Shown here: piece after piece, positions 1 to 5,596 of the stretch | Numbering within the stretch: position 1 is the stretch's first letter | Layout: each line of letters begins with the position of its first letter | NCBI GenBank assembly: GCA_009885185.1 | Contig: VFLF01000684.1 | Location: 1-10,870, forward strand | DNA from: Nitrosomonadales bacterium | GTDB taxonomy: Bacteria > Pseudomonadota > Gammaproteobacteria > Burkholderiales > SG8-41 | Direction: 5' to 3' | Length of the DNA stretch: 10,870 nucleotides | Notes under the pieces: model-generated | What the model was told of the DNA's origin: nothing | Databases searched by the model: none | The model's input: the letters and a program-made list of their open reading frames with translations, nothing else | Program-made: the position numbers and the translations under genes

Positions 1-183
1 GCCGTCGCGGTCTTTGACGAACGGCGGCCCCCATGCGCGGGTGTCGTCGCCCTTGCCGGGACGTTCTATTTTGATGACTTCGGCGCCGAGGTCGGCCAGA
101 AGTTGGCCAACCCACGGGCCGGCGAGGATGCGGCTCATGTCGAGGACGCGGATGCCCGCGAGCGGGCCGGATCGTTGTGTCAT
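1..183 (-). CDS. CaiB/BaiF family CoA-transferase, N-terminal 61 residues (cut by window edge)
   Basis: Family III CoA-transferases move CoA between carboxylic acids in the cytoplasm. Reading the minus strand from the ATG at 183 gives 61 residues with the classic N-terminal Rossmann-like opening: [18 protein letters not shown] (residues 7-24), then [19 protein letters not shown] (28-46). The catalytic Asp, expected near residue 170, lies outside the window, so the substrate cannot be guessed. The gene is the last visible member of the minus-strand operon, 170 bases downstream of the 354-1397 gene; that gap holds a palindromic element. No convincing Shine-Dalgarno precedes the ATG, so it may depend on translation of the upstream genes. 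It differs clearly from the second CaiB gene at 9870. Family assignment is firm; specific function is unknown. Confidence 0.9.
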   Translation of the reverse strand, partial: MTQRSGPLAGIRVLDMSRILAGPWVGQLLADLGAEVIKIERPGKGDDTRAWGPPFVKDRDG

Positions 184-225
184 GTTGGAAGATTATCGAT
201 GGCAAAAATTGGTTGCTACTCCGAC

Positions 226-336
226 CGTCATTCTGGCGAACGCCAGAATCCAGAGCGTTATCTGATCTGAAAGATCTGATTTCAGATGCTGCGCATGTTT
301 GAACGAACTGGATTCTGGCTTGCGCCAGAATGACAG
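226..336. repeat. 111-bp MITE-like palindromic element with 28-bp inverted ends
   Basis: Arm 226-253 and the reverse complement of arm 309-336 match at 25 of 28 positions; both have the core TCATTCTGGCG and end in GCCAGAATCCAG. Each arm is also a small hairpin by itself (231-237 with 242-248; 313-319 with 324-330). A third 8-bp stem lies in the centre (265-272 with 280-287). I know this TCATTCTGGCG...CGCCAGAATCCAG sequence as a very common dispersed intergenic repeat in proteobacterial genomes, but cannot count copies here. No flanking target duplication is obvious. It sits between two genes of one operon. Confidence 0.8.
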
Positions 337-353
337 TGTTGGTGTTTGGGGCT

Positions 354-1397
354 TTACTTGCGTATCTTTATCTCGCGGCTGATCGCCTTGGTGGTGCCGC
401 CCCACGTCGGCAGGTATGCGGCCTTGCGCCCGACGCCGCCGGCGACGACGATCATCAGGTCATCAGCCTTCTCGGCAACGCGAATGCCATTTGCAGTAGG
501 ATCGGACGCCGCCGCCATGCGATGCTTGCGCGGCGCGGGCGCGAGTTTTTCGACCGGGAACACGGCCTGTTCCCAGATCAACTGTTTGGCTTGTTGTTTG
601 CTGAAACCGTCGCGGTGAAACATTGCCGCCCACTCCGGTGGAAACAAACACAGCGGCTCGCCGCCGCCGAGCAGGCCCGCGCCGCCGGAGATGCCGGCCA
701 TCAGCATCGATTGCGCGAAGGTTTGCGCGAGGCCGGCGACTTCCTGACTGTCGGAGTCGTTGACTTCGCCGGTGCCGGAAATGCCGACGGCGGTGACCAC
801 GCTTGCGGCAGGCGCGAAACCGCGCTCCACGTGCAGCGGTGACCACGGGCTTTCTTCGACATTCTCGGCGAAGCAGCATGCGTATTTGGCGGGCTGGCCG
901 AGGGTGGCCATATCGACTTCGCCCGGAATCGCGCCGCCGATGTTTTGCAGTATCAGGGTCATCGCGCGGCCGATGGTGGCGTTGGCGCGATGGCCTCCGC
1001 CGAGTGCGTTGTTCTTCGCATTCAAACCGATTTTTTCAACAATGGGGCCGTTAACGATATAAATCGGCGCGGCGGAACCGGTGGTGGTGGCGATGCCTAC
1101 CAGATTAAAACTCATGTCGGACAGTGCATCGACGGCGGCTACCAGCACCGGCATGTATTCCGGTTTGCAGCCGGCCATCACCGCGCAGATGGCCACATCA
1201 TTCGCGGTGACGGTTTCAAAACCGGGCGGCAGCATGGAAATTTCTTCGTCGGCGGCGTAGCCGTTCGCCGCCAGCATCGACGCGACGCGCTCCATCGTTG
1301 GCGGTACCAGCGGCAGCCCGTCGCTTAGGTAAGCAGCGGCGAGTTCCGCCTGCACGCGCTCATAATCGGCGTCGTGCGTGCCGGGCCATATTTTCAT
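354..1397 (-). CDS. Conserved protein of the 'DGLPLVPPT' family (UGSC-associated type), function unknown
   Basis: The protein has 347 residues and no signal peptide or membrane segment. Recognisable blocks in order: DGLPLVPPTMERV (26-38), AICAVMAGCKPEYMPVLVAA (69-88), ATTTGSAAPIYIVNGPI (103-119), RANATIGRA (137-145), GQPAKYACCFAENVEESPW (167-185), LHVERGFAP (188-196), and a C-terminal hydrophobic strand LMIVVAGGVG (314-323). From memory, proteins with these blocks are often annotated as, or encoded beside, 'UGSC family (seleno)proteins'. This copy has no UGSC/CGSC motif. Conserved Cys71, Cys77 and Cys174-175 could be functional. The ATG at 1397 is chosen over the longer frame because it lies 10 bases after the stop of the upstream gene and follows a purine-rich GGTACGAAG; the longer frame would overlap that gene. 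The tight spacing argues for co-transcription with the 1408-2310 dehydrogenase. The biochemical role is not known to me. Confidence 0.75.
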   Translation of the reverse strand: MKIWPGTHDADYERVQAELAAAYLSDGLPLVPPTMERVASMLAANGYAADEEISMLPPGFETVTANDVAICAVMAGCKPEYMPVLVAAVDALSDMSFNLVGIATTTGSAAPIYIVNGPIVEKIGLNAKNNALGGGHRANATIGRAMTLILQNIGGAIPGEVDMATLGQPAKYACCFAENVEESPWSPLHVERGFAPAASVVTAVGISGTGEVNDSDSQEVAGLAQTFAQSMLMAGISGGAGLLGGGEPLCLFPPEWAAMFHRDGFSKQQAKQLIWEQAVFPVEKLAPAPRKHRMAAASDPTANGIRVAEKADDLMIVVAGGVGRKAAYLPTWGGTTKAISREIKIRK

Positions 1398-1407
1398 ATC
1401 TTCGTAC

Positions 1408-2310
1408 CTATTTGTTTTTATTGGTAAATTTGTGCATCTCAGTATGGTCGGATAAAAAGCCGAGCTTCTTCTCCATGTCATCCCAGATGTCAGCGGTGGG
1501 CTTGGCGAGGATGGTCGAGGTGCCCATTGCCTGCGCGATGTCGAGCGCGGTGCGCACGTCCTTGGCCATCAGTCCGGTGGAAAAGCCGGCGTTATAGGTG
1601 CCGGAAATCATGAACTGTTTGCACTTGCGTTGCGTGGTGCCGTTGTAGCCGCTGGAGGTGTTGATGATATCGACGGCGACATTCGGATCGATGCCGAAGG
1701 CCTCGCCCGCATGCATGGCTTCACACGCGGCGATCATGCCGGCGGCGGAGACGTAGTTGTTCAACGCCTTGATGGCGTGGCCCGCGCCCAGTGGCCCGGC
1801 GTAATAAATCTGATTGCCCATTTTCTCGAGCAGCGGTTTCACGCGCTCGAATATCGATTTATCGCCGCCGACCATGATGGAGAGCGTGGCGGCAATCGCG
1901 CCCTTCACGCCGTTAGACACTGGCGCGTCGATGAACTGAAAACCTTTTTTCGTGAGCAGCGCGCCGAGTTCGCGCGTGCCCATTGGCGAGCTGGAGCTCA
2001 TGTCGATAATGAGGCTGCCGGGTTTCAGGGTTTCGGTGATGCAGTTTTTGCCGCTGTCGTTGTCGCCGAGCAGTGCTTTGCGCACCAGCTTGCCGTCGGG
2101 CAGCATAGTGATAACCGTGTCGCTCTTACCCGCCATGTCAGCGAGGCTCGATGCGATTTCGCATTCGTGGGTGGCGGCGACGGCCTGCGCTTTTTTGGTG
2201 TCGATATCAAACAGCACCAGCTTGTGGCCGGCCTTGATGAGGTTGGTGGACATGGGCGTGCCCATGGCGCCGATGCCGGCGAAACCGATTTTTCCGAGGG
2301 AAGTAGTCAT
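1408..2310 (-). CDS. 3-hydroxyisobutyrate dehydrogenase family NAD(P)-dependent oxidoreductase
   Basis: This beta-hydroxyacid dehydrogenase family oxidises 3-hydroxy acids (3-hydroxyisobutyrate, tartronate semialdehyde/glycerate, L-threonate and similar) with NAD(P). The 300-residue protein is normal length. It shows the N-terminal dinucleotide loop GFAGIGAMGTPM (9-20), an acidic residue after strand 2 (Asp35, pointing to NAD rather than NADP, an inference), the substrate-binding motif DAPVSNGVKGA (128-138) followed by MVGGD, and the catalytic-lysine motif GAGHAIKALNN with Lys181 and Asn185. KDVRTALD (250-257) closes the C-terminal helical domain. The ATG at 2310 is preferred over a TTG 15 bases upstream because AAAGG lies 6 bases ahead of it. 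It sits 10 bases before the next gene and 118 bases after the OCD-family gene, with a palindrome in that gap. The exact hydroxy acid cannot be deduced. Confidence 0.9.
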   Translation of the reverse strand: MTTSLGKIGFAGIGAMGTPMSTNLIKAGHKLVLFDIDTKKAQAVAATHECEIASSLADMAGKSDTVITMLPDGKLVRKALLGDNDSGKNCITETLKPGSLIIDMSSSSPMGTRELGALLTKKGFQFIDAPVSNGVKGAIAATLSIMVGGDKSIFERVKPLLEKMGNQIYYAGPLGAGHAIKALNNYVSAAGMIAACEAMHAGEAFGIDPNVAVDIINTSSGYNGTTQRKCKQFMISGTYNAGFSTGLMAKDVRTALDIAQAMGTSTILAKPTADIWDDMEKKLGFLSDHTEMHKFTNKNK

Positions 2311-2343
2311 GCTTGGCCTTTGCAATAAAAAGTCAAAAACTTA

Positions 2344-2415
2344 TTAACCACAGATAAACACAGATGAACACAGATAAAACCAGTATGGGGGTTATCTGTG
2401 TTTATCTGTGGTTAA
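2344..2415. repeat. Gene-less palindrome of CACAGAT words, perfect 22-bp inverted arms
   Basis: Arm 2344-2365 (TTAACCACAGAT followed by AAACACAGAT) is the exact reverse complement of 2394-2415. The left arm continues into a third CACAGAT word (2369-2375), so the words repeat about every 10 bases. The 28-base centre has no gene. As RNA the arms would form a strong 22-bp stem in the operon transcript between the OCD-family and dehydrogenase genes. It resembles in layout the CACAGAG inverted repeats around the GxxExxY gene at 3407-3824, which suggests related elements, one with cargo and one without (inference). Confidence 0.85.
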
Positions 2416-2428
2416 ACGGGGTTGCAGT

Positions 2429-3388
2429 TTACAGTCCTACCGGCAATTCAACACCCAGCCCTCGCGCCTTGGCGAGTTCGAGCGCCTTTGCCGCCGCGTA
2501 TAAATCCTGGATGCCCATGCCGTGCGATTCGTAGAGCGTGATTTGCGCGGGCGAGGTGCGCCCGGGCGTCTTTGCCGCGAAGACATCGCCGATTTCGGTG
2601 AGGTATTCCCACTGGATTACGCCTTTTTCCGCCGACGCCACCAGGTCGCCGCATTCCTTTTGCGCGGTGCCGCGCGAATCCACCGTGATGAGATCGCAGC
2701 GTTTGACCGTAGCGTCATCGATCTCGGCGCGTGACAGCGCGTTGGAACCTGCCGCGTTGATATGCACGCCCGGCATCAGCCATTCGCCCTTGATGGTGGG
2801 CGTGGCGGATTTGGTGATGACGTTCAGGATGTGCGCGCCGCTTACCGCGGCTTCGGCGCTGGCTGCGGGCACTACGGGTACGCCAAGTTTCTCGCTCATC
2901 TTTTTGCAATAGACTTCGAGCTTGTCGCGCGTGCGCGAGAAAATACGCGCCTCCTTGATTTTTCGCACAGCACACACCGCTTCCAGCTGGCCGATGGATT
3001 GGTAGCCGCTGCCGATCTGGCCGACGATGGAGGCATCGGCGTTCGCCAGATACTTCGTCGCCGCGCCGCTGGCGGCACCCGTGCGCACCATGCTCATCCA
3101 GATCGCCTCGACCATGGCGACCAATTTTCCGGTCTCGATGCTGATCAGATTGACGTAAAAACTTTTTCCCGTGGGACGCGTGTAATAAAACTTGAAGCCG
3201 GTGTAGCCAATGGCCTTGGACGACGCCTGCAACACATGCTGCGTGCCTTCGGGCGTGTAGATGCGCTGGCGCGGAATATCAATTGCGTTGTGCAGCGCGC
3301 GATCTTTCAGGGAGCGCTCGGCGCAATCGAGCAGGATTTCCATGTTCAGCACTTGCTGAACATCTTTTTCAGTCAGGTAATGGATCAT
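2429..3388 (-). CDS. Ornithine cyclodeaminase / mu-crystallin family protein
   Basis: Members include ornithine cyclodeaminase, alanine dehydrogenase and ketimine or pyrroline-carboxylate reductases; they bind NAD(P) and act on amino or imino acids. The 319-residue protein is full length. It has the substrate-end lysine motif GYTGFKFYY (61-69), the arginine helix MVRTGAASGAATKYLA (100-115), the Rossmann motif GQIGSGYQSIGQLEAV (123-138), and ARIFSRT at strand 2 (147-153). The late block is GVHINAAGSNALSRAEID (207-224), then GDLVASAEKG, and a C-terminal GIQDLYAA. True ornithine cyclodeaminase has Asp in the GxD position of the HINAxGxD block; here it is Asn215, so ornithine cyclodeamination is unlikely and a reductase or dehydrogenase role is more probable (inference). 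The start at 3388 has AAAGG 9 bases upstream. It belongs to the minus-strand operon, downstream of the GxxExxY unit. Confidence 0.88.
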   Translation of the reverse strand: MIHYLTEKDVQQVLNMEILLDCAERSLKDRALHNAIDIPRQRIYTPEGTQHVLQASSKAIGYTGFKFYYTRPTGKSFYVNLISIETGKLVAMVEAIWMSMVRTGAASGAATKYLANADASIVGQIGSGYQSIGQLEAVCAVRKIKEARIFSRTRDKLEVYCKKMSEKLGVPVVPAASAEAAVSGAHILNVITKSATPTIKGEWLMPGVHINAAGSNALSRAEIDDATVKRCDLITVDSRGTAQKECGDLVASAEKGVIQWEYLTEIGDVFAAKTPGRTSPAQITLYESHGMGIQDLYAAAKALELAKARGLGVELPVGL

Positions 3389-3406
3389 TTTTTAAAGCCT
3401 TTTTTT

Positions 3407-3436
3407 GCCACAGAGGGCACAGAGATCACAGAGAGA
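3407..3436 (+). repeat. Left terminal inverted repeat (3 x CACAGAG, 9-base period)
   Basis: Reads GCCACAGAG-GG-CACAGAG-AT-CACAGAGAGA. It matches the reverse complement of 3795-3824 at 27 of 30 positions; all three differences fall in the two-base gaps between words. The stop codon TGA of the GxxExxY frame (3426-3428) is inside it. Confidence 0.9.
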
Positions 3437-3791
3437 TTCGCTTGATTCCGTTGCGCAGTTGAGAAGCGCCAAAGTTAATCAGTAGTGCCCGCTTGAAGCC
3501 CGTGGCCTTGAGATACGACAGCACTTGGGCAGACGCAACATCCGGTAGCTGCCGCAGCGATTTTATCTCGATGATGACCTCGCTGTAGGCAATGATGTCC
3601 ATGCGCTGCCCGTGGATTGAACGCCCTTTGTAAATGACCGCAACCGCGACCTGACGTTCGTAGGGTATTTGCTACAACTCAAATTCGTGACAAAGCGCTT
3701 CTTCGTAAATGGATTCCAGTAGTCCTGGTCCAAGCGCACGATGCACCTCTATCGCCGCGCCAATAATACGCTCGGTCAGATCGTCGCCCAT
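3426..3791 (-). pseudogene. GxxExxY family protein, interrupted by an in-frame amber codon
   Basis: The frame from ATG 3791 to TGA 3426 would encode 121 residues, close to the usual 125-130 of the GxxExxY family, a small PD-(D/E)xK nuclease-like family of unknown role. Residues 1-39 carry the namesake motif GPGLLESIYEEALCHEF, that is G-x-x-E-x-x-Y. Codon 40 is TAG (3672-3674), where other members have a sense codon. Reading continues in the same frame with IPYERQVAVAVIYKG, then RMDIIAYSEVIIEIKSL, which holds the D...E-x-K residues expected of the nuclease fold, and KATGFKRALLINFG. A single CAG-to-TAG change would explain the break. No other damage is visible, so the loss is recent, or it is a sequencing error or a suppressed stop. 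The 3' end is formed by the flanking repeat. Confidence 0.85.
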
Positions 3792-3794
3792 CAG

Positions 3795-3824
3795 TCTCTC
3801 TGTGAACTCTGTGTTCTCTGTGGC
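3795..3824 (-). repeat. Right terminal inverted repeat (3 x CACAGAG, 9-base period)
   Basis: On the minus strand it reads GCCACAGAG-AA-CACAGAG-TT-CACAGAGAGA, and the ATG of the GxxExxY frame follows 3 bases later. AGAGAGA just ahead of the ATG is the only ribosome-site-like stretch available. The first base of the repeat is also the G of the TAG stop of the TPP-enzyme gene. Confidence 0.9.
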
Positions 3825-5512
3825 TATTTTTGGTTTTTCAAAGCTTCCGCCGTGATCGACGACAGCGACGCGCGCGGCGAGATCGCATCGGGGTCGATGC
3901 GCACTTCGATCAGAGCCGCCGTTTTCGCGTTCCAGCAACGCTCGAACGCGGCCTCGAAATCCTTGGTGGCCTCGACGATTTCGCCATGCAGGCCATAGGC
4001 ACGCGCCAACGCTGCAAAGTCGGGGTTTTTCAACATGGTGCCGGACACGCGTGTCGGGAAGTGCCGTTCCTGATGCATGCGAATGGTGCCGTACATGCCG
4101 TTGTTGACGACGATGAAAATCACCTTCGCGTCGTATTGCGCGGCGGTGGCGAGTTCCTGCCCGGTCATCAGAAAATCGCCGTCGCCGGCGAACGACAGCA
4201 CCGGGCGCTTCGGGTGCACGATGGCGGCGCCCACGCCGGAGGGTACGCCGTAGCCCATGGCGCCGCTGGTGGGCGCGAGCTGCGTGCGAAAGCCGCCGTA
4301 GCGGTAAAAGCGATGCACCCACAGCGAAAAATTGCCCGCGCCGTTGGTGATAATGGTTTCCGGCGGCAGACGCTTGTTGAGCCAACTGACGATTTCGCTC
4401 ATGTTGACCTTGCCCGGCACTTTCACCGGTTTTTGCCAGGCATCGAGATCGGCGCGCGCGCCGCGGGTCCATTCGCTCCATGCGGGTTTCAACGGCGGCA
4501 GCTTGCGCGCGGCGGCGGCGAATTCCGGCATGCCGGCGTTAATCAGCAAGTCGGCCTGATACACGCGGCCCAGTTCCTCTGCGCCCGGATAGATATGCAC
4601 GAACGGCTGTTTGGGCCGCGGTATATCGATCAAGGTGTAATTCACCGTGCTCCACTCGCCCAGGCGCGAGCCGATGGCGATCAATAGATCGCTCTCGGTG
4701 ATGCGTTTGGCAAGCGCGGGATTTAGCCCCACCGCCACATCGCCGACGTAATGAGCGTCGCGGTTGTCGATCATGTCTTGTGCGCGATACGAACACGCCA
4801 CCGGTAGATCGAATGCCGTGGCAAAGGCGAGAAAATCGTCACAGCCTTTTTTGCTCCAGCCCGCGCCGCCTAAAATAACCATCGGCTTTTTTGCCTTGGC
4901 GAGCATCTCGCGCAGCCGGTGCATATCGGCCTCGCCCGGGTGCGCGGCCACGCGCTGGTAGGGCAAGAGCGCTTTGTTGTCCGCGAGCTCATCCTGCATG
5001 TCTTCGGGCAGCGCCAGCACCACCGGACCGGGACGGCCGGACGTGGCGATATGAAAGGCGTGGCTCACCATTTCCTGCACCCGGTCGGCGCGGTCGATGC
5101 TCGCCACCCATTTCGACATTTGCCCGAACATGCGGCGGTAATCGACTTCCTGAAATGATTCGCGCTCGGCGTACTGGCTGTGTATCTGGCCGATGAACAA
5201 GATCATCGGCGTCGAATCCTGATGCGCGGTGTGCAGCCCGACGGCGGCGTTGGAAGCGCCCGGTCCGCGCGTGACGAAGCAGATGCCGGGACGCCCGGTG
5301 AGTTTGCCGTAGGCGTCCGCCATGTTGGCCGCTCCCCCTTCCTGGCGACAGATCACGAATTTGAATTTGTCTTCAACGTCGTGTAGCGCGTCGAGCACCG
5401 ACAGATACGATTCGCCGGGCACGCCAAAGCCGATGTCGGCGCCGTGCAGGAGCAGTGAGTCGACGAGTAGTTGCGCGCCGGTACGGCTGCGGGGTTTTGC
5501 GCTGGGGGGCAT
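3824..5512 (-). CDS. Thiamine pyrophosphate-dependent enzyme, acetolactate synthase large-subunit-like
   Basis: The 562-residue protein has the three-domain layout of the acetolactate synthase / benzoylformate decarboxylase superfamily. The Pyr domain has the cofactor-activating glutamate in ICRQEGGAANMADAYGKLTG (Glu58) and RGPGASNAAVGLHTA. The middle domain shows VILGGAGWSKKG (212-223) and IAIGSRLGEW. The PP domain shows GAMGYGVPSGVGAA (417-430) and the TPP/Mg motif from GDG (443-445) to NN (470-471). Such enzymes decarboxylate 2-oxo acids or cleave or join C-C bonds next to a carbonyl. Which reaction is used here cannot be read; pairing with CaiB also recalls the oxalyl-CoA decarboxylase/formyl-CoA transferase pair, but the sequence looks more like acetolactate-synthase-type proteins. 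The ATG at 5512 is preferred over an upstream TTG because GGAGGA lies just ahead of it. It is the first gene of the minus-strand operon. Its last residues (KNQK) run into the right repeat of the GxxExxY unit. Confidence 0.9.
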   Translation of the reverse strand: MPPSAKPRSRTGAQLLVDSLLLHGADIGFGVPGESYLSVLDALHDVEDKFKFVICRQEGGAANMADAYGKLTGRPGICFVTRGPGASNAAVGLHTAHQDSTPMILFIGQIHSQYAERESFQEVDYRRMFGQMSKWVASIDRADRVQEMVSHAFHIATSGRPGPVVLALPEDMQDELADNKALLPYQRVAAHPGEADMHRLREMLAKAKKPMVILGGAGWSKKGCDDFLAFATAFDLPVACSYRAQDMIDNRDAHYVGDVAVGLNPALAKRITESDLLIAIGSRLGEWSTVNYTLIDIPRPKQPFVHIYPGAEELGRVYQADLLINAGMPEFAAAARKLPPLKPAWSEWTRGARADLDAWQKPVKVPGKVNMSEIVSWLNKRLPPETIITNGAGNFSLWVHRFYRYGGFRTQLAPTSGAMGYGVPSGVGAAIVHPKRPVLSFAGDGDFLMTGQELATAAQYDAKVIFIVVNNGMYGTIRMHQERHFPTRVSGTMLKNPDFAALARAYGLHGEIVEATKDFEAAFERCWNAKTAALIEVRIDPDAISPRASLSSITAEALKNQK

Positions 5513-5566
5513 GCTTCCTCCGGGAGGGTGCAAATGGAAACCGCGCAGGGAGCGCGGGCACGAAAG

Positions 5567-5596
5567 GTTATCACATGCACGCGGTGGCGGCGTCAG
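5567..5596 (-). promoter_or_regulatory. Candidate sigma70 promoter for the minus-strand operon
   Basis: On the minus strand, CTGACG (5591-5596) and GATAAC (5567-5572) are 18 bases apart, and TGT precedes the -10 hexamer as in extended -10 promoters. The site sits 55-85 bases ahead of the TPP-enzyme ATG, and its -35 overlaps the stop of the upstream nuclease-like gene. This is by eye only. Confidence 0.3.

Larger units (their letters stand above)
3407..3824 (-). mobile_element. 418-bp candidate mobile unit: GxxExxY gene inside CACAGAG terminal inverted repeats
   Basis: The unit is bounded by a 30-bp inverted repeat (3407-3436 and 3795-3824). Only the GxxExxY reading frame lies inside. It sits between two operon genes: the right repeat begins on the last base of the TPP-enzyme stop codon, and the left repeat ends 18 bases from the OCD-family ATG. 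The repeat right behind the gene supplies its stop codon, and the one in front supplies the only purine-rich ribosome-site-like stretch. From memory, other GxxExxY genes are often preceded by reads of such repeats ('TENTE', 'TEGTE'). No clear target-site duplication is visible, only T-rich flanks on both sides. Mobility is inference. Confidence 0.55.

Noticed and set aside
193..405. Short open frames reading across the 111-bp repeat
   Set aside because: These are the usual spurious translations of this dispersed palindrome and have no start signals.
354..1481. Longer start for the UGSC-type protein at 1481
   Set aside because: It would overlap 70 bases of the dehydrogenase gene and adds residues with no family resemblance; ATG 1397 fits the spacing.
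1630..2328. 232-codon open frame on the plus strand
   Set aside because: It is the antisense of the dehydrogenase gene, whose motifs are complete on the minus strand.
2344..2415. CACAGATAA words as DnaA boxes or a replication origin
   Set aside because: They do not match TTATNCACA on either strand and no replication genes are nearby.
3407..3436. CACAGAG word arrays as a CRISPR-like array
   Set aside because: Words repeat every 9-10 bases with two- or three-base gaps, only three units, no spacers and no cas genes.
3397..3840. Target-site duplication around the GxxExxY unit
   Set aside because: Both flanks are T-rich, but no exact direct repeat of useful length can be lined up.
3672..4481. 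269-codon open frame fusing an Arg-rich region to the GxxExxY start
   Set aside because: The first part is an out-of-frame read of the TPP-enzyme gene; only the last 39 codons from ATG 3791 are real.
3824..5512. Calling the TPP enzyme oxalyl-CoA decarboxylase because of the CaiB gene
   Set aside because: Its motifs look closer to acetolactate-synthase-type proteins, and CaiB genes accompany many pathways.
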